Assembly (NCBI GenBank): GCA_020073215.1
Contig: JAIQFO010000001.1
Span: forward strand, 62,001-126,000
Direction: 5' to 3'
Length of the DNA: 64,000 nt
From: Terriglobia bacterium
Lineage (GTDB): Bacteria; Acidobacteriota; Terriglobia; Terriglobales; Acidobacteriaceae
Part shown: one piece after another, positions 30,580 to 40,762 of the stretch
Layout: every line of letters begins with the position of its first letter
Numbering within the stretch: position 1 is the stretch's first letter
The notes under the pieces: generated by a model
Databases searched by the model: none
Seen by the model: only the letters and a program-made list of their open reading frames with translations
Told to the model about the DNA's origin: nothing
Translations under genes and position numbers: made by a program

Positions 30580-31152
30580 CTACGTATCAGAAGGCCGGTT
30601 GTTTTCGATCAGGTCCAGAAAATACTGGTGAATGCGGCGATCGTCGCTGAGTTCCGGGTGGAAGGTGGCGGCGAGAGTTTTTCCCTGGCGGACCAACACC
30701 GGGTCGTTGCCTTCGGTCGCGATCACTTCCACGTCCGGGCCCACGCGTTCGATCTTGGGCGCGCGGATGAAGACCATCTCGATGGGCTCGTGCAGAAACC
30801 GTCCCTCGCGGATGGAGCTGTCGATCTGCCGCCCGTAAGCATTGCGGCGCACCGTGATGTCGAGCGCGCCCAGTCCCGCCTGCTTCGGGTTCTCCACTTC
30901 CGCGGCCAGCAGGATGCATCCCGCGCAGGTGCCAAACGCCGGCTTCGCGCGCACGAAGTCTTTCACCTTTGCCAAGCCGTCTTCCCCGAGCAGCTTGAGA
31001 AATGTCGCCGACTCGCCCCCGGGAATCACCAGCCCGTCGATGCCGTCCAGTTGCTCGGGTTTCTTCACCAGGACAACTTCCGCGCCCAACTCCTCGAGCC
31101 GGCGGCGATGCGCGTCGAAATCGCCTTGGAGTGCGAGAACTCCGATTTTCAT
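30580..31152 (-). CDS. pdxT: Pyridoxal 5'-phosphate synthase glutaminase subunit
   Basis: MKIGVLALQGDFDAHRRRLEELGA; LVIPGGESAT; FGTCAGCILLA. Confidence 0.96.
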   Translation of the reverse strand: MKIGVLALQGDFDAHRRRLEELGAEVVLVKKPEQLDGIDGLVIPGGESATFLKLLGEDGLAKVKDFVRAKPAFGTCAGCILLAAEVENPKQAGLGALDITVRRNAYGRQIDSSIREGRFLHEPIEMVFIRAPKIERVGPDVEVIATEGNDPVLVRQGKTLAATFHPELSDDRRIHQYFLDLIENNRPSDT

Positions 31153-31291
31153 GGTTATCGTCGGTCGTCTTTGGTCGTTGGCCAAGAACGATGAACTAAT
31201 TCTAAACGACGGCTTGCTGCACAAGGGAGAGACCCTTCTTGCAACAATCGAGAGAATTCTGAAAGACTGTGCAATGGGAGAGGTTGCCGTG

Positions 31292-32251
31292 ATGGGCGAA
31301 AGAAGACAATCTTGGATGGAACTCCGCGAGCAACCAGCTACAGAACAGGACTCAAAGAAGTCGATCGCCCCTCCTTCGCAAGACCTCAACGAATTGCTCG
31401 ATGACAAACTCCAGCGGCTCAACCAGGACTTGGAGCGGAGCGTTACCGAGCTGACCGGAAAACTTAGTACCGCCAACGAGGAACTGCAAAAGGAAATTGC
31501 GAACCGCCAGAGTGCCGAAAATGCGTTGCACGATGTGCAGGCGGACCTTGCTCACGTTACCCGTGTGCTGGCGGTAGGAGAACTAGTCGCCACCATTGCC
31601 CATGAAGTCAGCCAACCGCTAACCGGTATCCTCACGACCAGCAAGTTTGCCCTACGCGAGATGAAGGGCCGCAGCCCGAATCTGAGGGCGGTACAAGATG
31701 CAATTACAGAGATTGCGGAGGACGCCACCCGAATCAGTGACATCATTTCCAGAATACGGGCCCTGGTAAAGAAGGAAGCTCCCGATAAGACGGAACTGAA
31801 CATCAATTATGTGGTCCGGGAAGCCGCGCTTATCGTGAGCCATGAGGCAGCCCGAAACGATGTTCAAGTGCGGCTCGACCTCGCCATTAATCTGCCGGAC
31901 GTGCTGGGTGATCGAGTGCAATTGCAACAGGTCTTGATCAACTTGGCCATGAACGGCATCGATGCCATGCGCACCGTCGTTGGCCGACCCCGCGGCCTGG
32001 TCATCAAATCGGCGGAATACGCGGATGGTGTGCTGATTCAGGTTCAGGATTCTGGAATCGGACTCAACGCGGATCAAATCGACCGTATCTTTGAACCGTT
32101 TTTTACCACCAAGCCGCAGGGCATCGGAATGGGATTGTCGCTCAGCCGCTCCATTATTGAGTCCCACGGCGGTCGTTTGTGGGCCGAGCCGGGTTCCTAT
32201 GGTGCGCTCTTCCAGATCACCTTGCCCGCCAGTCGGAGCCGTGCCGCATGA
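31292..32251 (+). CDS. Soluble sensor histidine kinase
   Basis: SD GGGAGAGG 8 nt upstream; ATIAHEVSQPLTGILT H-box; GIGMGLSLSRSIIESHGGRLW G-box. Confidence 0.92.
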   Translation: MGERRQSWMELREQPATEQDSKKSIAPPSQDLNELLDDKLQRLNQDLERSVTELTGKLSTANEELQKEIANRQSAENALHDVQADLAHVTRVLAVGELVATIAHEVSQPLTGILTTSKFALREMKGRSPNLRAVQDAITEIAEDATRISDIISRIRALVKKEAPDKTELNINYVVREAALIVSHEAARNDVQVRLDLAINLPDVLGDRVQLQQVLINLAMNGIDAMRTVVGRPRGLVIKSAEYADGVLIQVQDSGIGLNADQIDRIFEPFFTTKPQGIGMGLSLSRSIIESHGGRLWAEPGSYGALFQITLPASRSRAA

Positions 32252-32871
32252 AGGGCGCCGCTCCCATGGTTTTCGTGGTCGATGACGATTTCTCAGTTCG
32301 ACGTGCGGTCCAGCGACTCGTAGAGTCGGTGGGTTTGCCAGTCAAGTTGTTCGAGTCTGTGCAGGAATTCTCGCTGAGCAAGCGTCCGGATGCGCCCAGT
32401 TGCCTCGTGCTCGACATTCGATTGCCGGGAATCAGTGGACTCGATTTCCAGCGCGAGTTGGCCGAAGCTGGCATTCACATTCCGATCATCTTCCTCACGG
32501 GACACGCGGACATTCTTATGGCGGTGCGAGCGATGAAGGCAGGAGCCGTCGAGTTTCTCACCAAGCCTTTCCGCGATCAGGATTTGCTGGATGCGATTCA
32601 AAACGCACTGGAGAAGGATCGGGCCAGACGCAAGAAAGAGGCGGAGATTGAGGTTTTGCAAAAGCGGCTCGAATCATTAACACCACGAGAGCGCGAAGTC
32701 CTCGCTATGGTCGTCTTGGGCACGCTCAACAAGCAGATCGCGGCTCGTATTGGAACCACCGAAAACACGGTAAAGGTTCAGCGTAGTCGGGTGATGAAAA
32801 AGATGCAGGCACGATCTCTGGCCGACTTGGTAAGAATGGTTGAACGAATTCCTTCCGGAAAAAGCCTCTAA
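32248..32871 (+). CDS. FixJ/LuxR-family response regulator
   Basis: REC domain VFVVDDDFSVRRAV...LDIRLPG...KPF; LTPREREVLAMVV HTH; ATGA overlap with the kinase. Confidence 0.95.
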   Translation: MKGAAPMVFVVDDDFSVRRAVQRLVESVGLPVKLFESVQEFSLSKRPDAPSCLVLDIRLPGISGLDFQRELAEAGIHIPIIFLTGHADILMAVRAMKAGAVEFLTKPFRDQDLLDAIQNALEKDRARRKKEAEIEVLQKRLESLTPREREVLAMVVLGTLNKQIAARIGTTENTVKVQRSRVMKKMQARSLADLVRMVERIPSGKSL

Positions 32872-33135
32872 ACCAAAGTATTATGGACATACTGCTTTCT
32901 GTTACCTAGCACTTACTATTAACTAATAGTGTTCGTCGTTCAAAGGTCATATAGTCGCGATGACCAAAACCAACCAAATTTGAGAGACCTCGCGTGGGCT
33001 TGCGAACACGGAACGAAATTTTTCCGCTACGCGCCACCGACGAGCAGGTTTAACGGTGAAGCCGCCCATGCATCGTAGGTCAGGCCCGGCACCAGTCGTT
33101 TTTCTTATCTCCGAACGGGACATTAAAGAGGAAAC

Positions 33136-33345
33136 ATGATGACTCTGGAGACCCGTTGCAGATCGGGGCACTATCTCGCGGCGGTCATGGCCATGGATGG
33201 AGACGCCAACCGAACAAAATATCAAGTGCTCGTTTTTCGGCAGGGACACGAGGTCTACCAGCAAACCGAGAAAACATTAGACGACGCGATACGGATTGCC
33301 AGCGCCTATCTAGATTGGCAGAGCGAACAGGATTTCGACAGCTAG
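33136..33345 (+). CDS. 69-aa hypothetical protein
   Basis: SD AGAGGAAAC before ATG; intact ORF in the signalling island. Confidence 0.55.
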   Translation: MMTLETRCRSGHYLAAVMAMDGDANRTKYQVLVFRQGHEVYQQTEKTLDDAIRIASAYLDWQSEQDFDS

Positions 33346-33455
33346 ATTGGTTGGAAAGTAGAACGGCACTTGGTCTCGGGGGACGCTGCACCTTGGAACC
33401 AGGCAGCACGCAAGGCTCGCAATCGACAGGATGTTCGAGAAGGAGTGACACAACG

Positions 33456-33926
33456 ATGAAGCGGTGGTTCAAAGCAAAGAGAGGCGGTCCGTCCGGCAAT
33501 CCTCCCTCCCCGTTTCTTTCCGAAGCGAAGGACGGCAATCTTCTCCCTGGAAAGCCCGTAAACGTCGTGGTGGTTGTAGTGGAAGACGAAGACGTAATTC
33601 GCGGGGCAATCTGTGAGTGGTTGCATGGCGCCGGTTACGAAGCATTCGGGGCTGCAAGTGCCAAGGATGCTCAGCGATTGCTGCTGGAGCACAAATCGAC
33701 TCCCATGATATTGATCACGGATTTGGCTTTGCGTGGGGATGGCGGCTGGTCGCTGGCTCAGTGGGCATGGGAGCGGTTCCCAAATTTACCAGTTGTCTTC
33801 ATGTCTGGATATATCGACGAATTCACCGTTCGCTCGGCTCTCGGTCATCGTCATACAGCCTTCTTGCAGAAGCCGTTTTCGCTGGACGCTCTCGTCAAAA
33901 GTCTGAGGTCCCTAATTGCGGCATGA
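33456..33926 (+). CDS. Stand-alone response regulator receiver protein
   Basis: VVVVEDEDVIRGAICEWL...LITDLALRGDGG...KPFSLDALVKSL. Confidence 0.85.
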   Translation: MKRWFKAKRGGPSGNPPSPFLSEAKDGNLLPGKPVNVVVVVVEDEDVIRGAICEWLHGAGYEAFGAASAKDAQRLLLEHKSTPMILITDLALRGDGGWSLAQWAWERFPNLPVVFMSGYIDEFTVRSALGHRHTAFLQKPFSLDALVKSLRSLIAA

Positions 33927-34044
33927 CGATCTCGTGAGGACCAGCCCGGCATGACATTCCGCTATTTTCCATCCGGAAACATGCGGAAACGGATTTTGGC
34001 CTGCCAAACCATTTCGGACGAATGACGCCTTAGCAATTCGCAAT

Positions 34045-34965
34045 TCACCAGCCGCGCGTTTGCAGCAGGTGCGCTTCGTCGAGCGTAGACACGGCGAGCC
34101 CTTTCATGGCGCCCGCCAGATGCTCGCTGACTTCAAGTAACACTTTAGGGTCCTTATAGTGCGTTGCCGCCTGCACGATTGCCTTGGCGCGCTTCTCGGC
34201 TTCCGCGGGCTCGGCGAATTCGGTCGAGTTCTTCATGAAGATGGCGGAGCCGACGAATATCGCTTCAGCTCCCAACTGCATCACCAGCGAAGCATCGGCT
34301 GGGGTGGCGATTCCTCCGGCGGAGAAATTGGGCACGGGCAGTTTGCCGTCTCGCGCCACCATCTTCACCAGTTCGTAGGGAGCCCCGTGCTCTTTGGCTT
34401 TCGCGTAAAGTTCCTGCTCGCTGAGCACGGTCAGAATCTTCATCTCCTGCACAATCTGGCGAATGTGCCGGACGGCGTGCACCACGTCTCCGGTGCCCGC
34501 CTCGCCCTTGGTGCGGATCATGGCCGCGCCTTCGGCGATGCGGCGCAAAGCTTCGCCCAGATTGCGAGCGCCGCAGACGAAGGGGACCGTAAAGGCGTGC
34601 TTGTCGACGTGATGCGCTTCGTCGGCCGGGGTCAGCACTTCGGACTCGTCAATGTAGTCGACGCCGATTTCCTGCAAGATCTGCGCTTCCGCGAAATGGC
34701 CGATGCGGCACTTCGCCATGACGGGAATATCCACCGCCGCCATGATCTCGCGAATCACTTTCGGCGAGGCCATGCGCGCCACTCCACCCTCGGCGCGAAT
34801 TTGCGCTGGGACGCGCTCCAGAGCCATGACCGCGACCGCGCCGGCGCGCTCGGCAATCTCTGCCTGTTTCGCGGTGGTGACATCCATGATGACGCCGCCC
34901 TTGAGCATTTCGGCAAGCCCGGTCTTCAGGCGGAGGCTGGTGTTGTGTCCGTTGTTCTGCGACAT
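34045..34965 (-). CDS. pdxS: Pyridoxal 5'-phosphate synthase lyase subunit
   Basis: [41 protein letters not shown]; full length. Confidence 0.98.
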   Translation of the reverse strand: MSQNNGHNTSLRLKTGLAEMLKGGVIMDVTTAKQAEIAERAGAVAVMALERVPAQIRAEGGVARMASPKVIREIMAAVDIPVMAKCRIGHFAEAQILQEIGVDYIDESEVLTPADEAHHVDKHAFTVPFVCGARNLGEALRRIAEGAAMIRTKGEAGTGDVVHAVRHIRQIVQEMKILTVLSEQELYAKAKEHGAPYELVKMVARDGKLPVPNFSAGGIATPADASLVMQLGAEAIFVGSAIFMKNSTEFAEPAEAEKRAKAIVQAATHYKDPKVLLEVSEHLAGAMKGLAVSTLDEAHLLQTRGW

Positions 34966-35131
34966 GGGTCTACTCTTTTCTGAAATCGTGAAGGATAGCG
35001 ACGAAATCGTCGGCGCGCCGGAGCGCCACCAAGAAGAACGCGTTGGAACCCCTGTGCTTCCCGCTCCTGCACTTTATTTTACAGCCCGTAAGCGATTCGC
35101 GGTACCGCGGTCTTGTTAGCGTGCAAAATTC

Positions 35132-35183
35132 TGTGGTGGCGGGACTTTGCCCCCCAGGACGGGGCGGAGCCCCGTAACCACAC
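35132..35183. repeat. Dispersed palindromic repeat, TGTGGTGGCGGG...CCGTAACCACACG subfamily
   Basis: Similar termini and core to 10677-10753. Confidence 0.6.
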
Positions 35184-35221
35184 GATTCTACTCATCGATC
35201 CACAAATCATGGCTGCACAAA

Positions 35222-35692
35222 TCATCGCTCCACAAATCGTGCGAACATGCGGTGCGGATCGATCGCGATGAACACGCCCCGGCTGCGTGCCAGCACTTCG
35301 CCTTTTTCGTTCAGGATCTCAGCCATGTTAACGTGCTTCCGGCCCTTGACCTTCACCTCGCGCGATTCCACCCGCAGAGGCCGCCCCAGCGGCACCGGTT
35401 TCAGGTAGTTCACGGTAATTTCGGAAGTCACCGCCACTACGTCACGCAGTCTGTTCACTTTGCCCATCGCTTCATCGAGGATGGTTGCGATGATGCCGCC
35501 GTGGCTGTGTCCGGGCGGACCGGTGTAGCGCTTGCCCAGCCGGAAGCGGCAGACGAAACAGCTGCGCTCCTCGTCGTAGGTAAAGCGCAGCCGCATGCCG
35601 TCGGGGTTATTCTTGCCGCAGGCGAAGCAGTAGTTCTTCTGCAGTTGTACGTAGCGTGTGTTGTGTCCAGCTTCGTGCTTCTTGCCAGCCAT
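35222..35692 (-). CDS. PaaI-type hotdog thioesterase
   Basis: GPPGHSHGGIIATILDEAMGKVN. Confidence 0.85.
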   Translation of the reverse strand: MAGKKHEAGHNTRYVQLQKNYCFACGKNNPDGMRLRFTYDEERSCFVCRFRLGKRYTGPPGHSHGGIIATILDEAMGKVNRLRDVVAVTSEITVNYLKPVPLGRPLRVESREVKVKGRKHVNMAEILNEKGEVLARSRGVFIAIDPHRMFARFVER

Positions 35693-35748
35693 CGCACGAT
35701 TCTATCGCGAGCGCGCCGTCGGATTGGTATTCGGCGTAACCAAGGACA

Positions 35749-35782
35749 ATGGTCATTAAGAGATGACCATGTATGCTATAAT
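35749..35782 (+). promoter_or_regulatory. Operator/promoter of phd/vapC-type TA locus
   Basis: ATGGTCAT-TAAGAG-ATGACCAT perfect palindrome; extended -10 TGCTATAAT (TATAAT 35777-35782) 6 nt before ATG. Confidence 0.7.
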
Positions 35783-35788
35783 CTGTCC

Positions 35789-36010
35789 ATGAAGAAAATT
35801 GCCGCGGGGGAATTTAAAGCGCGATGTCTTGCCCTCATGGAAGACGTGCGTTCTACGCGTGAGCCGCTGGTCATCACCAAGCGTGGGAAGCCCGTTGCGA
35901 AACTAATTCCAGCCGACGAGGACGAGGACGATTTTATTGGGAGGCTGGAGGGAGTGTTCCGCGTCGTCGGCGATATCGAATCGCCTATCGGTGAGTGGGA
36001 GTCGTCGTGA
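35789..36010 (+). CDS. Type II antitoxin, Phd/YefM family
   Basis: MKKIAAGEFKARCLALMEDVRSTREPLVITKRGKPVAKLIP. Confidence 0.92.
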   Translation: MKKIAAGEFKARCLALMEDVRSTREPLVITKRGKPVAKLIPADEDEDDFIGRLEGVFRVVGDIESPIGEWESS

Positions 36011-36396
36011 TCCTGCTCGACTCGCACGTGCTGATATGGGCAGTTGCCGACTCGAAACGGCTTTCGAAAGCCGCGGCCTCGGCAATTCGTCGCGCGCGCC
36101 GTGGCGATGGGCTGGCGGTGTCAGCGATCACCGCTTACGAAGTGGCTTGGCAGATTGCGTCGGGAAGGATCCAAGGATACGGTACAGTCGAAGCCTCGGT
36201 ACTTCGATTTCTCGAAGGAGTGACGATGCGACCGATTACTCCTGAAATTGCTGCCCTGGCCACGCAGTTTCCGGACGACTACCCTCGCGATCCCGCCGAC
36301 CGCATCATTGGAGCTACCGCACGCGCCGAGGGCCTAACCTTGGTCACTCGAGATGAGAGAATACGAAACACTCCTCTACTCAAAACGGTGTGGTGA
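36007..36396 (+). CDS. PIN-domain toxin (VapC-like), GTG start
   Basis: MILLDSHVLIWAVADSKRL...YPRDPADRIIGATARAEGLTLVTRDERI; 4-nt overlap with the antitoxin. Confidence 0.94.
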   Translation: MILLDSHVLIWAVADSKRLSKAAASAIRRARRGDGLAVSAITAYEVAWQIASGRIQGYGTVEASVLRFLEGVTMRPITPEIAALATQFPDDYPRDPADRIIGATARAEGLTLVTRDERIRNTPLLKTVW

Positions 36397-36426
36397 CATT
36401 CGCTGGAGATCTAATGATTTCGAGAG

Positions 36427-36720
36427 GTGATCGTGGGGATACTTATTCTCACCATCTTCGTCTTAGCCTCGCTCGTATTCAGTGTGCGAGCGTGGCGAAG
36501 TTACGATTCCCTGCCTCGGCCAGAGCCGGACGGCCCAACCGACAGGCCCGTCCTCGTCATTAGTATCGGGGCCATTGTCCTTTATTCATCTTTGCCCGAG
36601 TTGCTGGCGCACTACACAAACTTGTCGTCGATCGCACGCATAGGAGTAACGGGTGCGGTGGTTTTGCTAGTTCAATTTGTCGCCTTTCGAGTCCTCAACC
36701 GAGTCCGGCAAAAAGCGTAG
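36427..36720 (+). CDS. Small hypothetical membrane protein
   Basis: Three hydrophobic segments; intact ORF. Confidence 0.55.
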   Translation: MIVGILILTIFVLASLVFSVRAWRSYDSLPRPEPDGPTDRPVLVISIGAIVLYSSLPELLAHYTNLSSIARIGVTGAVVLLVQFVAFRVLNRVRQKA

Positions 36721-36755
36721 GACGGGCCACAGGCCCGTCGCCACAAAAGCACTCC

Positions 36756-38153
36756 CTAATCGTAGTACTCCAGCCCCAGGTGCGTGATCAACTCTTCACC
36801 CTTCAGGTGCCGCAGCGTGTTCTTCAGCTTGATCAACTGGATGAACAGATCGTGCTCCGGATACAGCCCCGGCGCGGTCATCGGCGACTTAAAGTAGAAG
36901 CTGAGCCATTCCTGAATCCCCAGGCGGCGTAGTTCCGGCGAGCGCTGCGCGAGATCCATGAAGAGCACCAGGTCGAGCACGATCGGCGCCGCAAGAATCG
37001 AGTCGCGGCACAGGAAGTCGACCTTGATCTGCATGGGATACCCGAGCCATCCGAAGATATCGATGTTGTCCCAACCCTCTTTGTTATCCCCACGGGGCGG
37101 GTAATAGTTGATGCGAACCTTGTGGAAGATATTGCCGTAGAGCTCGGGATACAAAGCCGGCTGCAGAATATGCTCCAGCGCTCCGAGCTTCGATTCTTCC
37201 TTGGTCTTGAACGACCCAGGATCGTCCAGCACTTCACCGTCGCGATTGCCGAGGATGTTGGTCGAATACCATCCGCTCAGCCCGAGCAGCCGCGCCTTGA
37301 ACGCCGGAGCCAGCACGGTCTTCAGCAGCGTCTGCCCCGTCTTGAAATCCTTGCCGCAGATGGGCAATTCGCGCTCGTGCGCCAGTTCGTGCATCGCCGG
37401 TATGTCCACGGTCAGATTCGGAGCGCCGTTGGCGAAGGGTACGCCTTCCATCAGCGACGCGTAGGCGTACACCATCGAGGGCGCGATGTTTTCGTCATTC
37501 TCTTTCATCGCCTTTTCGAGCGCCTTCACGCTTTGGTGCGCGGCGGTGGGCTTGATGAAGCTCTCGGTCGAAGCGCACCAGATAGTGACCAAGCGGCTGG
37601 CTCGGCTCGACTTCCTGAAGTCGCGGATGTCTTGCCGTAGCTGCTCGGCCAGGTCCAGTTTGTTCTTCCCCTTCTTCACGTTCGGCCCGTCGATCTTCTT
37701 GACATAGTTGTGATCGAACACCGCCTTCATCGGCGTGATCGAACTGAGTCGCCCCTTCACTTTGTCGAGCAGGTCGCGCTCCAGCACGCCAGCATTGCGG
37801 GCAGCCGCGTACATGTTGTCTTCGAAAATATCCCAGCCCGTGAACACCAGGTCATTGAGACCGGCAAGAGGAACGAAATCCTTGATCTTCGGCGAGCGCC
37901 CATCCGTCCGCTTCCCCAGGCGGATGGTTCCCATCTGCGTAAGCGAGCCGATGGGGTGCGAAATTCCTTTGCGCACTGCCTCGACGCCCGCTACAAAAGT
38001 CGTAGCCACCGCGCCCATGCCCGGAATCATCACGCCCAGCTTGCCTTTGGCGGGTTCGATCGCGCCATCATGCCGGGCGCCGCTTGCGGATTTCACCGCG
38101 TCGGACTTCATCTCGACGCTCGCCGCCTTCTTCACTGCCTTCACCTTTGCCAT
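36756..38153 (-). CDS. ino1: Myo-inositol-1-phosphate synthase
   Basis: GMGAVATTFVAGVEAVRKG; FDHNYVKKIDG; SWYSTNILGNRDGEVL; DSILAAPIVLDLVLFMDLA. Confidence 0.92.
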   Translation of the reverse strand: MAKVKAVKKAASVEMKSDAVKSASGARHDGAIEPAKGKLGVMIPGMGAVATTFVAGVEAVRKGISHPIGSLTQMGTIRLGKRTDGRSPKIKDFVPLAGLNDLVFTGWDIFEDNMYAAARNAGVLERDLLDKVKGRLSSITPMKAVFDHNYVKKIDGPNVKKGKNKLDLAEQLRQDIRDFRKSSRASRLVTIWCASTESFIKPTAAHQSVKALEKAMKENDENIAPSMVYAYASLMEGVPFANGAPNLTVDIPAMHELAHERELPICGKDFKTGQTLLKTVLAPAFKARLLGLSGWYSTNILGNRDGEVLDDPGSFKTKEESKLGALEHILQPALYPELYGNIFHKVRINYYPPRGDNKEGWDNIDIFGWLGYPMQIKVDFLCRDSILAAPIVLDLVLFMDLAQRSPELRRLGIQEWLSFYFKSPMTAPGLYPEHDLFIQLIKLKNTLRHLKGEELITHLGLEYYD

Positions 38154-38319
38154 ATTGTCGGCTGCTTCCTTGTAGGAACTGTGGGATGTATGCAAACCAA
38201 GTATGTTCTCGCTCGGACGAGCTTTTTGCAAACGCGCACGCCTGAATCCGCCGGAAAACTACTTCAACGGCGTCAGTAGCGCATTGGGCGGTGTTCTTTC
38301 GCAGCTGGTCGCGACTACT

Positions 38320-38757
38320 TTACTTCCCTTCCAGATCGACGTTCTTGACCGGCAAGTCCCAATGTGCGTCGAGGATTTCAAACCTCCGCTGTTCTTCCTT
38401 GGTATAGGTGGCTTGGTCCGGCCAAAGCTGCTTCTTCAGCGCGTCTTCGTCGAAAGGCTCATTCGCGGCCGCAGAGTTCTTGAACACAATGGTCACACGA
38501 TAATCCCAGCGCCCGTCTTCGGTCGTGTGGTAGCGCGGCTGGTCCATCCAGACCTTGAGCAGGCGGCCCATCTCCACCTGCTTCTTGAGCAGCGGGTAGT
38601 GGTTTTTCTTAAACAGCTGCAGAAACTCGTCGGCATGTCCCCACTTGGCCTTGTAATAGTATTCGACGACAAAGGGCTTGCCGGTCTCCGGGGCCGACTG
38701 GGCGGGCAGAGTGATTGGCAGCAGAGTTAGAAACAACAAAAGGAATCTCATTTTCAT
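38320..38757 (-). CDS. Hypothetical secreted protein
   Basis: MKMRFLLLFLTLLPITLPAQS signal peptide. Confidence 0.7.
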   Translation of the reverse strand: MKMRFLLLFLTLLPITLPAQSAPETGKPFVVEYYYKAKWGHADEFLQLFKKNHYPLLKKQVEMGRLLKVWMDQPRYHTTEDGRWDYRVTIVFKNSAAANEPFDEDALKKQLWPDQATYTKEEQRRFEILDAHWDLPVKNVDLEGK

Positions 38758-38901
38758 CGCTGGTCTCCGTTGGGAATGATTGTCGCACAGGAGTACGAGA
38801 AAGAAAGGTTCCAAGGAGAGTGGAGCGACGGAGTCCCGCCCGCCCCGGCCAGCCGGGGACGCCCGGCTCTCTACCTACGCGCTCCAGTGCTAAAATTGTC
38901 T

Positions 38902-39813
38902 GTGCCCGCCGATTCCGTCCATCTCATCGCCATTGATATTGACGGTACGCTGCTCAACCCGGAATTTCAGATTTCCCAGACCGATCTAGCCACCCTCCGC
39001 AGCGTGCACGCCCAAGGCATCGAGGTCATCTTGGTCACCGGCCGCCGTCACACCTTCGCCCTGCCCATCGCGCAACAGCTGGGATTCGATCTCTGGCTGA
39101 TCAGTTCCAATGGTGCCGTCACCCGCTCGCTTGCCGGAGAAACCTTCCACCGCGACCTGCTGCCCGAGGAGACCTGCCGCGAACTCCTGCGCGCAATGCA
39201 GGAATTTCGAGGTCAGACCGTACTGACTTTTGACAGCGATGGCGAGGGCACCATCGTGATCGAGCGTCTCGATGAACTGGAAGCCAGCATCCAGCGCTGG
39301 CTGGAAAAGAACAAGCAGTATATGCAGTTCGTGGTCCCCCTCGAGAACGCGCTTACCACCGACCCCGTGCAGGCCATGTTCTGCGGCCCAGTCACGAAGA
39401 TGCAGCGGGTGTTGCAACTCCTCGCAAGCTGCGGCCTGCCCATCACGGTTTTGCGGACCGAGTACCCAGGCCGCGATCTTTCCATTGTCGATGTGCTCAA
39501 CGCCGGCTGTTCCAAGGGACACGCGCTCGAACGCTGGGCCAATTACCGCGGCGTTCCCCGCGACCAGGTCATGGCCGTTGGTGATAACTACAACGACATA
39601 GAAATGCTTGCCTTTGCCGGCCACCCCTTTATCATGGGAAATGCATCGGAAGAGTTGCGCGGCCGAGGCTGGAAGCTTACCCGCTCCAATGCCCAAAGCG
39701 GCGTAACGGCGGCGATCGAGCATCTGCTGTACGGAAAAGAGCTCGAACCCGTACTGGCGGACCCCGCCAGCGGACCAGCGATTCGCGGATCGGCGATCGT
39801 GAGCAGCTTGTGA
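38902..39813 (+). CDS. Cof-type HAD hydrolase (GTG start)
   Basis: LIAIDIDGTLLNPEFQIS; VTGRRHTFALPIAQQL; AVGDNYNDIEMLAFAGHPFIMGNA. Confidence 0.93.
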   Translation: MPADSVHLIAIDIDGTLLNPEFQISQTDLATLRSVHAQGIEVILVTGRRHTFALPIAQQLGFDLWLISSNGAVTRSLAGETFHRDLLPEETCRELLRAMQEFRGQTVLTFDSDGEGTIVIERLDELEASIQRWLEKNKQYMQFVVPLENALTTDPVQAMFCGPVTKMQRVLQLLASCGLPITVLRTEYPGRDLSIVDVLNAGCSKGHALERWANYRGVPRDQVMAVGDNYNDIEMLAFAGHPFIMGNASEELRGRGWKLTRSNAQSGVTAAIEHLLYGKELEPVLADPASGPAIRGSAIVSSL

Positions 39814-40664
39814 TGATTCGAAAAAGACGACCAACCACGCGCCGGACCGCGAGACGTATGGCCAAAATCGCCAACGCCGCGTTGTTCTGTGTCGTCACCA
39901 TGGTATTCCTAGCTCGCCCCGCAACCGCCGCCGACTTAGCGATCCTGCGCAACGGTTTTAGCATTCGCCACGAGCATCGCCTCGTAATGGGAGCAACGAC
40001 TCGTCTTTTCTTCGGCGCCGACGATTCCAGTTTCACTGACGTGCCCACGGCCGAGATCACAGGCTACGAAAAAGATCTATCTTCATCCTTGCCGCCGGCG
40101 GCACCAGTGCATTCGCATGCCTCCGTCCCGTCGCGCTCTGCGCCAGTACTATCGGCGCCCGCTCTGCATCAAGTGGTGGACTCCGCCAGCGCCGCCTATC
40201 ATCTCGATCCTGACCTGGTGAACAGCGTCATTCACGCCGAAAGCGGATTCAACTCGCATGCCGTTTCTCCCAAAGGCGCGCGCGGACTCATGCAGTTGAT
40301 GCCGGGCACCGCCAATCAACTGGGCGTAAACGATGCCTTTGATCCCCAATCGAATGTCACCGGCGGAAGCCGCTATCTGCGCGAACTTCTGGAACGCTAC
40401 AATTTCGATCTCGTCAAGGCGCTGGCCGCCTACAACGCTGGCCCCGAGCGCGTCGAGCAGTATCGAGGTGTGCCACCATTCCGCGAAACCCAAGCCTATG
40501 TGGCCCGCATCGTGCACGAGTACAACAAGAAAAAGATCGCCCAGGAAAAAGAGGCAAAACAGAAAAAGGTCGCCAGTAAAGCCCAGAGAGGTACTCGTCC
40601 CACGCTGAAATCCGGCACTCAGAAACCCGCCTCCTCCACGATCGCCACCCAATCCCCGCGTTGA
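39810..40664 (+). CDS. Lytic transglycosylase (SLT domain)
   Basis: VIHAESGFNSHAVSPKGARGLMQLMPGTANQLGV; ALAAYNAGPERVEQY. Confidence 0.94.
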   Translation: MMIRKRRPTTRRTARRMAKIANAALFCVVTMVFLARPATAADLAILRNGFSIRHEHRLVMGATTRLFFGADDSSFTDVPTAEITGYEKDLSSSLPPAAPVHSHASVPSRSAPVLSAPALHQVVDSASAAYHLDPDLVNSVIHAESGFNSHAVSPKGARGLMQLMPGTANQLGVNDAFDPQSNVTGGSRYLRELLERYNFDLVKALAAYNAGPERVEQYRGVPPFRETQAYVARIVHEYNKKKIAQEKEAKQKKVASKAQRGTRPTLKSGTQKPASSTIATQSPR

Positions 40665-40762
40665 CCCTTCGTGATTCCTCATTTACCTTCAAGTGGGGCT
40701 GCGCTCACCACAGACTGTGCCTCTCTTCGAATTGAAGAACCGAAATTGATTTTTCGTACCGC

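Noticed and set aside
30842-31291. N-terminal extension of the histidine kinase ORF antisense to pdxT
   Set aside because: Low-complexity translation and antisense to a conserved gene; a good SD and ATG at 31292 explain the real start. The CATG with overlapping opposite start codons at 31150-31153 is probably chance
32879-32945. CTATTA-ac-TAATAG palindrome after the FixJ gene as terminator
   Set aside because: Short AT stem without a U-tract; too weak to call
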